Program-made: the position numbers and the translations under genes
The notes under the pieces: generated by a model
The model's input: the letters and a program-made list of their open reading frames with translations, nothing else
Told to the model about the DNA's origin: nothing
Database searches by the model: none
In this document: positions 1 through 10,606 of the stretch, piece after piece
How the letters are laid out: each line of letters begins with the position of its first letter
Numbering within the stretch: the first letter of the stretch is position 1
Assembly (NCBI RefSeq): GCF_900115975.1
Contig: NZ_FOYM01000016.1
Coordinates: 1 to 64,000 of the forward strand
Direction: 5' to 3'
Source of the DNA: Desulfoscipio geothermicus DSM 3669
GTDB lineage: Bacteria > Bacillota > Desulfotomaculia > Desulfotomaculales > Desulfallaceae
DNA length: 64,000 nucleotides

Positions 1-336
1 TCCTGAAAAGGCATATTGGGTGCGGGCGGGTTGTTCCCCGCAAGTGATGTATCGGAGCGTCGGTAACGGGACTTGGTGAAGCTGAGGCTGCCGAATTGGC
101 GGGACGAATCGCGCAACAAACCACTGGCATAGCTTGAAAAGAGAAAGCTATTGTTAATAGATGACCCAGTATAACTACCCGTTCTGCGCATTATGCAGGA
201 CCGCCAAATTCGGCCCGAAGCGAACCTTAGTCCCGTCGACGCGGAGATTTTGAACGCAGCGGGGAACAACCCGACCTGCACGCTTTTCATCCTCTGTTGG
301 TGCCGCGATAGCGGCATGAAAGTCTGTCCCCTTTTT
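1..336 (-). repeat. Long palindromic repeat, copy R1 (left edge cut by window)
   Basis: This stretch matches the reverse complement of 36948-37299 almost base for base, at roughly 90 percent identity judged by eye. It is itself an imperfect palindrome: the left arm starting near 28 (GGGTTGTTCCCCGC) is repeated inverted near 259-272, and weaker similarity between the arms continues for about 110 bp around a small central hairpin near 129-150. The right end is a CTGTCCCC box (324-331); the matching left box would lie just outside the window. A 61-codon reading frame (193-378) runs through it but is probably not a gene. It looks like a non-autonomous, MITE-like element. Confidence 0.8.
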
Positions 337-376
337 GTCTGTCCCCTTTTCAGCTCAGCCTCCTTTTCAGCCCAAT

Positions 377-431
377 AAAAAAGGGGACAGGCACCGGTTC
401 AAAAAACGAATCGGAGCCAGTCCCCTTTTTT
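377..431. repeat. Family A short palindrome A1
   Basis: An A-run followed by GGGGACAGGC, a central stem-loop (CCGGTTC and GAATCGG arms), then GCCAGTCCCC and a T-run. It lies directly after the stop of the minus-strand signalling gene. Its A-run/T-run layout would let it act as a Rho-independent terminator in either direction. Further CTGTCCCC half-boxes lie at 324-350. Confidence 0.75.
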
Positions 432-433
432 AT

Positions 434-2656
434 TCAGTCCCCAACGCGCTTTTCCAGTTGTAATTTCACGAACAATTCCACCAGTTTGGGGTCGAACTGG
501 GTACCGGCGCAACGTTGTAATTCGGCTATCGCTTCCTCTCTGCTTAGGGCCTTTCGGTAAGGGCGGTCATTGGTCATGGCGTCGTAGGCGTCGGTTATGG
601 CCAATATGCGACAGGCCACCGGGATTTCCTTTCCTGAAAACCCCAGGGGATAGCCGTGGCCGTTCCACCATTCGTGATGGGCCAGGATGAGGTCGGCGAT
701 ATGTACCAGATCGGGCGCCGCCCGGGCAATCCGGTAGCCAATTTCACAGTGACTTTTTATTTCCACGCGTTCACTATCAGTTAAGGGTTCAGATTTAAAC
801 AACACCTTATCTGACAAGCCCACCTTGCCGATGTCGTGAAATTGAGCCAGCAAAACAAGTTCGGCCAGTTCCCGGTTTGGCAGGCCAAGGGCCCGGCCCA
901 TGCCGGTTACAGTTTCCTGGAGACGGGTAATATGCCCCTGTTTGATAAAATCCCTGTCTTCCAGGGCGCTCATCAAAGCGCGGAAAATTGTGCTTTTAGA
1001 GCCGTTGCTGGTAAGCACTTTTTCCCGGTACATGTTATTGTCGGCCCGTTTAAACAAATTGCTCATTTCCGACCCGGTTTTTGCCGTAGACCAGCCCAGG
1101 GAGATGTGCAGGGGCAACTCGGGATTTTGCCGGTTATGCCGGTCGATGGATTCCTGGATGCGGCGGCAGGTGTTTTCCGCCCCGGCTTCATCTGTTTCCG
1201 GTAAAACTACCACAAATTCGTCGCCGCCCATCCGGGCCACCACGTCGGAGGCGCGCAGTGCTTCCTTGATGGCCCTGGCCGCGGCTTTGAGCAGCTGGTC
1301 GCCTTTTTTATGGCCCAGCGTATCGTTGATCAGTTTCAGACCGTCCAAATCGCCGCAGATCAGCGAAACGGGAAACCGGCGTCCCTTTTCCAGCCGCCGC
1401 ATTTCCTCTTCAAAGTAGGTGCGGTTGTACAGCCCGGTGAGGGTGTCGTGCAAGCTCAGGTAACGCAGGCGGTCTTCGACCTGCTTGCGTTCGGTAATGT
1501 CCCGGGCGGTACCGCGAAAACCGCAAATGTTACCACGCTGATCCCGGATGGGGGAAACTGAAACCTCCATATCCCTTTTTTGCCCGTCCGGGCGGGTAAT
1601 GGCCCAACAAAAACCACGTTCCGGAATGCCGCTGGTGAAAACTTTGTTGTAGGCGGCAAAGGCCTTGCGGGCGTTTTCTTGATCCACCAGTTCCCGGTAA
1701 TTGCGGCCGATGAGTTCGTTTTTATCGTACCCGAAAACGCGGTAAGCCGAATCGTTTACGTAGGTGAAGTTACCCCGGAGGTCCACCTCGTAAAAAACAT
1801 CTTCGATGTTCTCCAGCAGCAGGCGGTATTTTTCTTCAGATTCCCGCAGTTTCAATTCCACTTGTTTGCGCTCGGTTATGTCGATCATGGAGCCGATACT
1901 TTGCTTGGTGCCGGGTATCATGGCGATGGTGTAAAAAATGTGCCTGATCTGCCCCCGGGAATCAATGAGCCTGAATTCGTATTGATTTGGCACTTTGCCC
2001 CCGTTGGCCCTTCTTTCCGTGTGATACCGCAGCATGCGCTCTTTATCTTCGGGATGCACAAATTCACCCCACGTTCTTTTGCCGACGATTTCGTCGCGTG
2101 TATAACCGGTGATGCGCTCCGTTTCCCGGTTAGCCATGGCAATGGTCCGGTCTTCGTTTATCACCAGCATGGCGGTGCCAGTATGTTCAAACATGGCCCG
2201 GTAAATGGCCTCGGATTGCGACAGGTATTTTTCCAGTATTTTGCGCAGGCTTAACTCTTCTTTCAGCTTTTGTTCGGTTGAGATGTATAAATTCTCGTAT
2301 TCCCGCAGGCGGGTGATGTCCTGCATTATTATGACGCTGCCCGTCACTTGCCCGTTTTCCGTCAGCGGTGAAGCGGATACCCGGACATGGCGGATTTCTT
2401 CGCCAAATATGCGGATGGTTTTTTCCACCCGGCAGGAGTGTACAGCGCCGTTAAGTTTTCGCGCAGGACAATTTACCACACAAGCATCTATTGTACTGTC
2501 GAAAATCTCATAACATTTCTTGCCGGATAATTTTTCAATCGACCACCCGGTAAAATCAATGAAAGCCTTGTTTGCGTAGAGCAGGTTATCCCGGAGGTCC
2601 CTGACATAAACTGCCTCGCCGATACTGTCAAGTATGGTAAAACGCAACTGGTTCAT
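434..2656 (-). CDS. PAS-PAS-PAS-GGDEF-HD-GYP cyclic-di-GMP signalling protein
   Basis: A 740-residue cytoplasmic sensor with no clear membrane segment. Three PAS domains occupy about residues 1-118, 148-262 and 272-395, followed by a GGDEF domain carrying an intact GGDEF motif (RMGGDEFVVVL) and an HD-GYP domain with HDIGK and HHEWWNGHGYP. Both cyclase and phosphodiesterase signatures look intact, so it could make or degrade c-di-GMP; which dominates cannot be told from sequence. The first PAS contains a Cys cluster (Cys-Tyr-Glu, then CVVNCPA), which suggests redox or metal sensing, but this is inference. The ATG start follows a GGAGG site. No operon partners are visible; repeat A1 follows its stop. 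Confidence 0.93.
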   Translation of the reverse strand: MNQLRFTILDSIGEAVYVRDLRDNLLYANKAFIDFTGWSIEKLSGKKCYEIFDSTIDACVVNCPARKLNGAVHSCRVEKTIRIFGEEIRHVRVSASPLTENGQVTGSVIIMQDITRLREYENLYISTEQKLKEELSLRKILEKYLSQSEAIYRAMFEHTGTAMLVINEDRTIAMANRETERITGYTRDEIVGKRTWGEFVHPEDKERMLRYHTERRANGGKVPNQYEFRLIDSRGQIRHIFYTIAMIPGTKQSIGSMIDITERKQVELKLRESEEKYRLLLENIEDVFYEVDLRGNFTYVNDSAYRVFGYDKNELIGRNYRELVDQENARKAFAAYNKVFTSGIPERGFCWAITRPDGQKRDMEVSVSPIRDQRGNICGFRGTARDITERKQVEDRLRYLSLHDTLTGLYNRTYFEEEMRRLEKGRRFPVSLICGDLDGLKLINDTLGHKKGDQLLKAAARAIKEALRASDVVARMGGDEFVVVLPETDEAGAENTCRRIQESIDRHNRQNPELPLHISLGWSTAKTGSEMSNLFKRADNNMYREKVLTSNGSKSTIFRALMSALEDRDFIKQGHITRLQETVTGMGRALGLPNRELAELVLLAQFHDIGKVGLSDKVLFKSEPLTDSERVEIKSHCEIGYRIARAAPDLVHIADLILAHHEWWNGHGYPLGFSGKEIPVACRILAITDAYDAMTNDRPYRKALSREEAIAELQRCAGTQFDPKLVELFVKLQLEKRVGD

Positions 2657-2886
2657 TTAAGGCAGCCTCCTTATTTAACAACTTACATATTGGACACCGC
2701 ATGGGGAAATTCCTGCCAGTTGCAGACAGTATATAAATATATTATTCAGTAATACTCGGCATTCCAGTGCATATTTAAGCGTCGGATAAAATTTGAAAAA
2801 GTTAGCAATAATATATTACCAGTAGTAATTTGTATCATAAAAAAGCTGATTGTTTTCAGGTAGGTTTTATTAAGGAGGCATCCTTT

Positions 2887-4611
2887 GTGGAATTTTCCAG
2901 TGGTGTAGCAAGTTTTATCATTTTTATCCAGGTATTTTTTGCGGTGATTATCGGTTTATATTTTTGGAATTTGCTTAAAACTCAGCAGGGTAACAAATCG
3001 GCGGTGGAAAGGGAATCCCGCAAGGAGATGGAAAAATTACAGCGCTTGCGCCAGATTTCCCTTTCAGAGCCGCTGGCGGAAAGGACCAGGCCGGGAAAAT
3101 TTGAAGACATTATCGGCCAGAAGGAAGGGTTGAAATCGCTCCGGGCCGCGCTGTGCGGCCCCAACCCGCAGCACGTCATTATTTACGGACCGCCCGGGGT
3201 GGGTAAAACCGCTGCGGCGCGGTTAGTGCTGGAGGAGGCGAAAAAGAACCCCGATTCGCCGTTCAAGGAAAACGCCCGGTTTGTCGAGGTGGACGCCACC
3301 ACCGCCCGTTTTGACGAACGGGGCATTGCCGACCCGCTGATCGGTTCGGTGCATGACCCCATTTACCAGGGGGCCGGGCCCATGGGCATGGCGGGCATTC
3401 CCCAGCCCAAGCCGGGAGCGGTGACCAAGGCCCACGGCGGCATGCTGTTCATTGACGAAATCGGAGAATTGCATCCCATTCAGATGAATAAATTGCTCAA
3501 GGTGATGGAAGACCGCAAGGTGCTCTTGGAGAGCGCCTATTACAGCTCCGAAGACACCAATATTCCGGGGCATATTCATGATATTTTCCAGAACGGGCTG
3601 CCGGCTGATTTTCGTATGGTGGGGGCGACCACCCGGAACGCTGAAGAAATTCCCCCTGCCATTCGGTCGCGCTGCCTGGAGATTTTTTTCCGGCAGTTGA
3701 TGCCGGAAGAAATTGGACAAATTGCGGCCAACGCGGCGCAGAAAATAAATTATCCCATAGAACCGGGGGCTCTGGAAATTATCAAAAAGTACGCCACCAA
3801 CGGGCGGGAGGCGGTTAACATTGTCCAACTGGCGGCGGGGGTGGCCATCACCGAAGGCCGCGGGGAAATCGGCACCGCCGACGTGGAGTGGGTGGTCAAC
3901 AGCGGTCAGTACGTGCCCCGCCCGGAAAAGAAAGTGCCGGCCAAGCCCCAGGTGGGACTGGTCAACGGGTTGGCGGTATACGGCCCCAATATGGGAGCGC
4001 TTTTGGAAATAGAAGCGGGTGCCATACCGGCGCCCCGGGGACTGGGCAAGCTGGTGGTCACCGGGGTGGTGGACGAAGAAGAACTGGGCGGCCGGGGCAA
4101 AACCATCCGGCGCAAGAGTATGGCGCGGGGATCGGTGGAAAACGTGTTGACCGTGCTCCGGCGGACCATGGATGTGGACCCCCGGGACTATGACCTGCAC
4201 GTGAACTTCCCGGGCGGCGCGCCGGTGGACGGGCCCTCCGCCGGGGTGGCCATAGCCACCGCCGTTTATTCCGCCATTACCGGCATACCGGTGGACAACA
4301 CCGTGGCCATGACCGGCGAGGTATCCATCCGGGGTCTGGTCATGCCCGTGGGCGGGGTGGTGGCCAAGGTGGAGGCCGCCAAACACGCCGGGGCCAAAAA
4401 AGTATACATCCCGGCCGACAATAACCAGGAGATGTTCCGGGGCATCCCGGATCTGCAGGTGATCCCGTCGGAAACTCTGGACGAAGTTATCCGGGGAGCG
4501 CTGCTGGCGGGAACGGAAAAGAAACTGGTGCTGGCCGGCCCACAAAGGGAACCGGTGGGTGCCGGCGCCTTCGTACCCGCCACCGGCGCGCCGGTGACGG
4601 GGGAGTATTAA
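2887..4611 (+). CDS. lonB: ATP-dependent protease LonB
   Basis: A 574-residue LonB-type protease, about the length of the Bacillus protein (near 550). The N-terminus has one hydrophobic segment (residues about 5-25), predicting a membrane anchor. The AAA+ domain carries GPPGVGKT (Walker A) and LFIDEIGEL (Walker B), and the C-terminal protease domain has the catalytic Ser in DGPSAGVA with the partner Lys in the following GGVVAKVEAA segment. GTG at 2887 is chosen because AAGGAGG lies 8 nt upstream; the frame is open to an ATG at 2830 but that has no ribosome site. It precedes lonA, as in Bacillus, where LonB acts in the forespore. Confidence 0.95.
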   Translation: MEFSSGVASFIIFIQVFFAVIIGLYFWNLLKTQQGNKSAVERESRKEMEKLQRLRQISLSEPLAERTRPGKFEDIIGQKEGLKSLRAALCGPNPQHVIIYGPPGVGKTAAARLVLEEAKKNPDSPFKENARFVEVDATTARFDERGIADPLIGSVHDPIYQGAGPMGMAGIPQPKPGAVTKAHGGMLFIDEIGELHPIQMNKLLKVMEDRKVLLESAYYSSEDTNIPGHIHDIFQNGLPADFRMVGATTRNAEEIPPAIRSRCLEIFFRQLMPEEIGQIAANAAQKINYPIEPGALEIIKKYATNGREAVNIVQLAAGVAITEGRGEIGTADVEWVVNSGQYVPRPEKKVPAKPQVGLVNGLAVYGPNMGALLEIEAGAIPAPRGLGKLVVTGVVDEEELGGRGKTIRRKSMARGSVENVLTVLRRTMDVDPRDYDLHVNFPGGAPVDGPSAGVAIATAVYSAITGIPVDNTVAMTGEVSIRGLVMPVGGVVAKVEAAKHAGAKKVYIPADNNQEMFRGIPDLQVIPSETLDEVIRGALLAGTEKKLVLAGPQREPVGAGAFVPATGAPVTGEY

Positions 4612-4838
4612 AGTTTTTTCATGGTACCTATAACTGCCAAGGCAAAAGAAAGCAAACAGGCCAAAAATAGCAGCTTTTCGCTATTATTTGCCTTATCTCC
4701 GGCTCGTACCGGCTTTACCGGCATTATGGCAGTTATTGCTATGGCGATGCCCCTTATGGTATGTTACAATAAACTGTACATCTGCCCATGCATAGTTTGT
4801 AATAAATATAATCAAAAATTCAACCAAGGAGGTGCTCC

Positions 4839-7265
4839 ATGAGTTCGATAGAAAAAAGGGTGTTACCTCTTTTACCTTTAAGGGGTATACTGGTTTTTCC
4901 CTTCATGGTCATTCACCTGGATGTGGGTAGGGAAAAATCAGTTCAAGCCATAGAAGAAGCCATGATCAAGGACAGGGTTATCTTCCTGGCTACCCAGAAA
5001 GAAGCCCAGACGGACGACCCCGGCGAGGACGACATTTACAACGTTGGTACCGTGGCCGAGGTCAAGCAGCTGCTCAAGCTGCCCGGCGGCACCATCCGGG
5101 TGCTTGTGGAAGGTATTGCCAGGGCTAAAATTAATCAATACATTGATCATGAGCCTTACTTTAGCGTGGAGGTAGACCAGTACTCGGAGGAATACGAAAA
5201 GAATTCCCAGGTGGAAGCGCTGATGCGCAACCTGATTTCACAGTTTGAACAGTATGTCAAGCTGAGCAAAAAAATTCCGCCCGAAACCGTGGTTACCGTT
5301 GTCAACATTGAGGAGCCGGGCCGCCTGGCCGACATTGTGGCATCGCACCTGGCTCTGCGCATCGAGGATAAACAGTCTATTCTGGAAGCCGTGGACATTG
5401 CCAAGCGGCTGGAAAAACTTTGTGGTATTGTATCAAGGGAACTGGAAATTGTGGAACTGGAACGTAAAATAAACGTTCGGGTCCGCAAGCAGATGGAAAA
5501 GACGCAGAAAGAATATTACCTGCGGGAACAAATCAAGGCCATTCAAAAGGAACTGGGCGAAAAGGACGACCGCATGGCGGAAGGCGAGGAGTTGAGGGAT
5601 AAAATCGCCAAAGCCAAGCTGCCCAGGGAGGTGGAAGAAAAGGCCCTGAAGGAACTGGACCGGCTGGAAAAAATGCCGCCCATGGCTGCCGAGGCGGCCG
5701 TTGTGCGCAACTACCTGGACTGGCTTTTGGCCCTACCCTGGGCGAAGGGCACCCGGGACCGGCTGGACATCAACATGGCGGAAACAATTTTGAACGAAGA
5801 TCATTACGGTTTGGAAATAGTCAAGGAACGTATCCTGGAGTACTTGGCCATCCGCAAGCTGGCCAAAAAAATGAAAGGACCCATCCTGTGCTTTGTGGGA
5901 CCGCCCGGGGTGGGTAAAACTTCGCTGGGTCGTTCCATCGCCCGGGCTCTGGAGCGCAAATTTGTGCGCATCTCCCTCGGGGGCGTGCGGGATGAAGCTG
6001 AAATCCGGGGACACCGCCGCACCTACGTGGGTGCCATGCCGGGCCGGATTATTCAGGGCATGAAGACCGCGGGTTCCAAAAACCCGGTGTTCCTGCTGGA
6101 TGAAATCGACAAAATGAGCATGGACTTTCGGGGCGACCCGTCATCGGCGCTGTTGGAAGTGCTGGACCCCGAGCAGAACAACAGCTTCAGCGACCATTAC
6201 ATTGAAGCGCCGTATGATCTGAGCAACGTAATGTTCATTACCACGGCCAACATTCAGCACAACATCCCCCGGCCGCTGCTGGACCGGATGGAAATTATCA
6301 ATATTTCGGGTTACACCGAGGAAGAAAAGGTTCAGATCGCTTTGCGTCACCTGCTGCCCAAGCAGGTCAAGGAGCATGGGTTAAATAATAATATGGTGCA
6401 TATTTCCGAAAACACAATCCGGCGGGTGATTCGGGAATATACCCGGGAAAGCGGCGTCAGGAACCTGGAACGCAACATTGCTTCGCTGTGCCGAAAAGCG
6501 GCCAAGCAAATCGTGGCCGGCAAGGCCAAGAAGGTCAAGGTGACCGTGCAGAACCTGGAACAGTTCCTGGGCAAGCCCAAGTATCGTTTCGGTATCGCGG
6601 AAAAGGAAGACCAGGTGGGCGTGGCCACCGGACTGGCCTGGACCGAAGTGGGCGGCGATACGCTGGCCATCGAGGTCACCACCTACAAGGGTAACGGCAA
6701 GCTAACCCTGACCGGCAAGCTGGGGGATGTGATGAAAGAATCCGCCCAGGCCAGCTACAGCTACGTGCGCAGCAGGGCCGCGGAACTGGGTATCAAACAC
6801 GATGTTTTTGAGAAATACGACATTCATGTGCATGTTCCCGAGGGCGCCATACCCAAGGACGGCCCTTCCGCCGGTATTACCATGGCGGTGGCTCTGGCAT
6901 CGGCGCTGACCAACCGCCGGGTGCGGCACGACGTCGCCATGACCGGCGAAATCACTTTGCGGGGACGGGTGCTGCCCATCGGCGGGGTCAAGGAAAAGGT
7001 GCTGGCCGCGCACCGGGCCGGCGTCAAGACCGTCATTCTGCCCATGGATAACCGGAAGGATATCGAAGAAATCCCCAACAATGTGCAAAAGCAATTGGAA
7101 CTGGTCCTGGTGGACCATATGGACGAAGTGTTGAAGGTTGCCCTGCGGGAAGCCAAATTCTCGCCCGAGACCGCGCAAGTCGAGCCGCCGCCCGCGGTGG
7201 CGTACAGCAACGTGGTGGAGGTCGAGGGAGGCTCGGAACTGCCCAATGAAAATAACCTCAGCTGA
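4839..7265 (+). CDS. lon: ATP-dependent protease LonA
   Basis: 808 residues, full length for LonA. An N-terminal substrate-binding domain (about 1-205) and helical linker are followed by the AAA+ module with GPPGVGKTS and LLDEIDKM, then the Ser-Lys protease domain with [11 protein letters not shown] and the Lys in [10 protein letters not shown]. It degrades misfolded and regulatory proteins in the cytosol. The ATG follows AAGGAGG with good spacing. Its 3' end overlaps the start of engB by 20 nt, an arrangement shared with many Firmicutes and suggesting translational coupling. A 227-bp spacer separates it from lonB, so it may have its own promoter. Confidence 0.97.
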   Translation: MSSIEKRVLPLLPLRGILVFPFMVIHLDVGREKSVQAIEEAMIKDRVIFLATQKEAQTDDPGEDDIYNVGTVAEVKQLLKLPGGTIRVLVEGIARAKINQYIDHEPYFSVEVDQYSEEYEKNSQVEALMRNLISQFEQYVKLSKKIPPETVVTVVNIEEPGRLADIVASHLALRIEDKQSILEAVDIAKRLEKLCGIVSRELEIVELERKINVRVRKQMEKTQKEYYLREQIKAIQKELGEKDDRMAEGEELRDKIAKAKLPREVEEKALKELDRLEKMPPMAAEAAVVRNYLDWLLALPWAKGTRDRLDINMAETILNEDHYGLEIVKERILEYLAIRKLAKKMKGPILCFVGPPGVGKTSLGRSIARALERKFVRISLGGVRDEAEIRGHRRTYVGAMPGRIIQGMKTAGSKNPVFLLDEIDKMSMDFRGDPSSALLEVLDPEQNNSFSDHYIEAPYDLSNVMFITTANIQHNIPRPLLDRMEIINISGYTEEEKVQIALRHLLPKQVKEHGLNNNMVHISENTIRRVIREYTRESGVRNLERNIASLCRKAAKQIVAGKAKKVKVTVQNLEQFLGKPKYRFGIAEKEDQVGVATGLAWTEVGGDTLAIEVTTYKGNGKLTLTGKLGDVMKESAQASYSYVRSRAAELGIKHDVFEKYDIHVHVPEGAIPKDGPSAGITMAVALASALTNRRVRHDVAMTGEITLRGRVLPIGGVKEKVLAAHRAGVKTVILPMDNRKDIEEIPNNVQKQLELVLVDHMDEVLKVALREAKFSPETAQVEPPPAVAYSNVVEVEGGSELPNENNLS

Positions 7266-7830
7266 ATTCGTAACCAGTGCTGCCGGGCTTGACAAATGCC
7301 CGGCCACAAGCCGCCCCGAGGTAGCCCTGGCCGGGCGTTCCAATGTCGGCAAGTCCAGCTTGCTCAATATCCTGGTCAACCGCAAACGGCTGGCCCGGAC
7401 CAGCAACACGCCCGGGCGCACTCAGTTGATTAATTTTTTCGCTATCAACGACAGTTTTCACCTGGTGGACCTGCCTGGTTACGGCTTTGCCAAGGTGCCG
7501 GCGCATGTCAAGGCCCGGTGGGGCAAAATGGTGGAAGGGTACCTGGCCGGGCGGGAACAACTATGCGGTGTTATCCTGCTGGTGGATGTGCGTCATAAAC
7601 CCACGGCGGACGATCGGCAGATGTACGACTGGTTGAAACATTACCAAATCCCCACCGCCGTGGTGGCCACCAAGGCCGACAAGCTCGGCCGGGGACGGGC
7701 TATGCAGAATTTGCAGGTGGTGCGCAAAGCGCTACCCCTGGCGGGCGCGGACCCGCTGTTACTGTTCTCCGCCGTTACCCGCCAGGGGAGGGACGAAGTG
7801 TGGAGTATCATCGAGGAATGGATAAAATAA
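7246..7830 (+). CDS. engB: Ribosome biogenesis GTPase EngB (YsxC/YihA)
   Basis: A 194-residue small GTPase needed for late assembly of the large ribosomal subunit. G1 ([11 protein letters not shown]), G3 (DLPGYG) and G4 (TKAD) are all present in order. The ATG at 7246 lies inside the last codons of lonA, with a GGGAGG site about 14 nt upstream; the longer open frame from 7138 would have an arginine-rich, non-conserved leader and is rejected. The gene ends at a family A repeat (7830-7937) that probably terminates both this operon and the convergent Hsp20 gene. Confidence 0.96.
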   Translation: MKITSAEFVTSAAGLDKCPATSRPEVALAGRSNVGKSSLLNILVNRKRLARTSNTPGRTQLINFFAINDSFHLVDLPGYGFAKVPAHVKARWGKMVEGYLAGREQLCGVILLVDVRHKPTADDRQMYDWLKHYQIPTAVVATKADKLGRGRAMQNLQVVRKALPLAGADPLLLFSAVTRQGRDEVWSIIEEWIK

Positions 7831-7937
7831 AAAAAAGGGGACAGGCAAAAAAGGGGACAGGCTCTTTTTTCGTTTTTTGAAAAAAGTGCCTGTCCCCTTT
7901 TTTGCCCCCTTTTACCGGAGCCTGTCCCCTTTTTTTT
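7830..7937. repeat. Family A palindrome A2 (compound copy)
   Basis: Two GGGGACAGGC boxes on the left, a T6CG-T6GA6 central hairpin, and two CCTGTCCCC boxes on the right, with A-runs and T-runs at the ends. It lies between convergent engB and hsp20, overlapping the engB stop, and is well placed as a bidirectional terminator. Confidence 0.75.
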
Positions 7938-7951
7938 GTCCGCTTATTCTG

Positions 7952-8386
7952 TTAATGAAAATCGACATTGATGGTCCTGTGCTGCCCGTGGGTTTCCTTG
8001 GGCATTCTAACCTCCAGGACTCCGTTTCGGTAAGATGCTTTGACCCCCTCGGAACGCACCCGGGCGGGCAGAGCTATGCTGCGCTGGATCCGACCGTAAA
8101 ACCTTTCCGAGCGATGGAAACGATTTTCTTCCTTGATTTCGTTGGTCCGGTTGATGATGCCCGAGATGGACAGCACGTTGTCGTGTATATCGAGATGAAT
8201 ATCCTCTTTTTTCTCAATACCGGGGATTTCACAGAGGGCGATTACCTCATTATCGGTTTCGTAAACATCGACCCGGGGCCCGATATCCACGTCGCGCCGG
8301 AAATCGTAAAACGGTGATAAAAAGCGGTCCATTTCCCGGCGTATGATGTCCATGCTCCTAAATGGGTCATAGGGTACCAGAGCCAT
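7952..8386 (-). CDS. Small heat-shock protein, Hsp20/alpha-crystallin family
   Basis: 144 residues. An N-terminal segment (about 1-35) beginning [13 protein letters not shown] is followed by an alpha-crystallin domain of about 90 residues containing the PGIEKKEDI and [10 protein letters not shown] signatures and a C-terminal [10 protein letters not shown] strand typical of the family. It acts as an ATP-independent holdase against aggregation. The ATG at 8386 follows GGAGGTGA; the frame is open further upstream but those residues are not conserved and lack a ribosome site. Single gene, convergent with engB; no CIRCE operator was seen upstream. Confidence 0.93.
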   Translation of the reverse strand: MALVPYDPFRSMDIIRREMDRFLSPFYDFRRDVDIGPRVDVYETDNEVIALCEIPGIEKKEDIHLDIHDNVLSISGIINRTNEIKEENRFHRSERFYGRIQRSIALPARVRSEGVKASYRNGVLEVRMPKETHGQHRTINVDFH

Positions 8387-8617
8387 ATAAATCACCTCCA
8401 TGTTTTTTTCTGTAATATTATTTACCCGAAGAACGTAAAAAATGCGCGCGGCACCACGGTGGGCGTATGCGGAAGCGCAACAATTCAACACCCGGCTCCA
8501 CGGGCATTTTTGTTGTTAATATTCTTTTTATCTGTGCAGTGGAGGAATTTTTACCTTAACGTCGAAAAATTAAAAAATTTACCAAAAGATATATTGCCTG
8601 AGGAGGAGGAATTATTT

Positions 8618-10477
8618 TTGAACAGTTTAAGGCTTAAGCTGGTGATCATTATATCTGTGGCCACCATTGCGCTAATGGGTGCAGTATCTTATATCAATTA
8701 CAAAACAGCATCAAATATGCTTATGGACACATTACAAGGTTCAGCCGCCGGCAGTGCCGAATACAACGCAAAGATTGTAAACGAATGGCTGAAAGGCATA
8801 GTTAAAGACATTAATACCATTTCCAAAACAAAATCCATACGCAGTATGGACCCGGAAGAATTCTTGCCTGTTTTAAAGGGCATTGAAAAAGATAACGAAG
8901 ACTATGAATACCTTTATGTGGCGGATAAAAACGGTGACGGCATAGGCACAAATGACAAGCCTGTTAACGTGGCGGACCGGGGTTACTTTGGCAAGGTATT
9001 GCAGGGACAGACCGTCATATCCGATCCCATAATCAGCAAAGCTACCGGCAACCGGGTAATCGCCGTTATTACACCGGTATATCAAGACAGTGACGATAAA
9101 CCGGATGGCCTGGTGGGCGTGACCTTTACGATCAAATACCTGCAAGAATTGATCAAAGAAATGAAAATAAACGGGTATGGCTACGGATTTATTCAAAATA
9201 AAGATATGATCACAATTGCCCACCCAGAGGAGGAATTTGTAGGCAACAAAAAGATAGTCGACGTTGCCGGTGAAAGATTAAAATCTATCTTGCAAAGGAT
9301 GAGCAATGGCGAAAAGGGTTACGATGAATATACCTTCGAAGGCACCCAAAAATTAATGGCCTTTGCCCCGGTGGAGATTAGCGGCTGGTCTGTAGCCCAA
9401 ACGGCCAATATGGCCGATGTGATGTCGCCTCTGGGAAAGATCCGGGAAACCAGAATGATGGTATCTGTCGTTTCCGTAGTGGTTATGCTGTTAATTGCTT
9501 TACTGATCGCCAACTTCATAGCCAAGCCTTTATTGAAACTGAGTCAAACCGCCGAGGCCGTCGCCGGTGGAGATTTAACCCAAAGGGTTGACATTGGCCT
9601 GAACAGCAAGGATGAAATCGGCAGGCTGGTCGGTGCATTTGCTAAGATGATTGAAAATTTAAAGGCCATGATAGCAGATATACGAAAGAACTCCGAGCAG
9701 CTGACATCCCACAGCCAGGAACTGGCCTCCGCCAGTGAAGAGGTAAGCGCCACGGTGGAAGAGGTGGCCAGCACCACCAACGAAGTGGCGGCCACATCGG
9801 CCCAGGGTGCGGAAAACGCGGAAGAAGCGACCAGGGAATCCGAACAGATGTGGCAGGTGGCCCAAGAGGGCAGCCGGGCCGTCCGGGATACCATCGCCAA
9901 AATCAATGCCATTGCCTCGGCTTCCCAAAATGTATCCGGGGCGGTTCAAAAACTGGGCGAGCAGTCCAACCAAATCGGGGAAATTATTAGCACCATCACC
10001 AACATTGCGGACCAGACCAACCTGCTGGCCCTGAACGCCGCCATAGAAGCTGCCCGGGCCGGGGAACAAGGTCGCGGGTTTGCCGTGGTGGCGGAAGAAG
10101 TGCGCAAGCTGGCCGAGCAGTCGGCCGGCGCGGCCAGCGAAATTACTGATTTGATCAAAGAAATACAGGCCGGTGTGGACGAGGCCATAGCGGCCATGGA
10201 GCACGGGACTGCGGAAGTCAATGAGGGGGTGCAGGTGGCCGGCAGCGCCGGTTCCGCATTGGATCAAATCGTACAAGCCGTTGAAAAGAACACGGCGCTG
10301 ATACAGGACGTTGCCGCCGGTTCAAAACAGGCCAGCGAAGGCACCCAGCAACTTACTGCAGCCGGCGAACAGATAGCCTCCACCGTGCAGCAGGTTTCCG
10401 GCGCCGCACAGAAACTGGCCAATATCGCCGAAGAATTGCAAAACACTGTGATAAAGTTCAAGGTTGATGAGGTTTGA
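8618..10477 (+). CDS. Methyl-accepting chemotaxis protein with extracellular Cache-type sensor
   Basis: About 619 residues from the TTG at 8618, which sits 8 nt after AGGAGGAGG; the open frame extends to 8459 but that part lacks family character. Layout: membrane helix (about 6-25), a dCache-like extracellular domain of roughly 250 residues ([31 protein letters not shown]), a second membrane helix, HAMP, then the cytoplasmic signalling domain with the hairpin tip of the MCP family ([21 protein letters not shown]). It senses a small ligand outside the cell and signals to CheA. No che genes are in the window, so it is an orphan receptor. Confidence 0.94.
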   Translation: MNSLRLKLVIIISVATIALMGAVSYINYKTASNMLMDTLQGSAAGSAEYNAKIVNEWLKGIVKDINTISKTKSIRSMDPEEFLPVLKGIEKDNEDYEYLYVADKNGDGIGTNDKPVNVADRGYFGKVLQGQTVISDPIISKATGNRVIAVITPVYQDSDDKPDGLVGVTFTIKYLQELIKEMKINGYGYGFIQNKDMITIAHPEEEFVGNKKIVDVAGERLKSILQRMSNGEKGYDEYTFEGTQKLMAFAPVEISGWSVAQTANMADVMSPLGKIRETRMMVSVVSVVVMLLIALLIANFIAKPLLKLSQTAEAVAGGDLTQRVDIGLNSKDEIGRLVGAFAKMIENLKAMIADIRKNSEQLTSHSQELASASEEVSATVEEVASTTNEVAATSAQGAENAEEATRESEQMWQVAQEGSRAVRDTIAKINAIASASQNVSGAVQKLGEQSNQIGEIISTITNIADQTNLLALNAAIEAARAGEQGRGFAVVAEEVRKLAEQSAGAASEITDLIKEIQAGVDEAIAAMEHGTAEVNEGVQVAGSAGSALDQIVQAVEKNTALIQDVAAGSKQASEGTQQLTAAGEQIASTVQQVSGAAQKLANIAEELQNTVIKFKVDEV

Positions 10478-10515
10478 GGCCATTTGACAAACAGTTTTAA
10501 GGGACTGGCTTCGGT

Positions 10516-10568
10516 AAAAGGGGACAGGCACCGATTCAACAAAACGAATCGGAGCCAGTCCCCTTTTA
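10516..10568. repeat. Family A short palindrome A3
   Basis: AAAAGGGGACAGGCA, a central perfect 7-bp stem (CCGATTC and GAATCGG), then GCCAGTCCCCTTTTA. It lies between the convergent chemoreceptor and the binding-protein gene. A degraded further box (TGCCTATCCCC) lies at 10572-10582. Confidence 0.75.
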
Positions 10569-10606
10569 CAGTGCCTATCCCCTATTTGTTTTTTTACGCT
10601 AATGGA

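Noticed and set aside
193-378. 61-codon frame MQDRQIRPEANLSPVDAE.. in R1, with related frames in R2 and R3
   Set aside because: The shared peptide follows from the repeat sequence; the frames end differently in each copy and run into the GGGGACAG boxes, and there is no ribosome site. Treated as repeat, not gene.
2830-2886. ATG 2830 as the lonB start
   Set aside because: It has no ribosome site, while GTG 2887 is placed 8 nt after AAGGAGG and gives the expected membrane-anchor N-terminus.
4621-4842. 73-codon frame between lonB and lonA
   Set aside because: No ribosome site, no family features, and its 3' end overlaps the lonA ribosome site. Probably chance.
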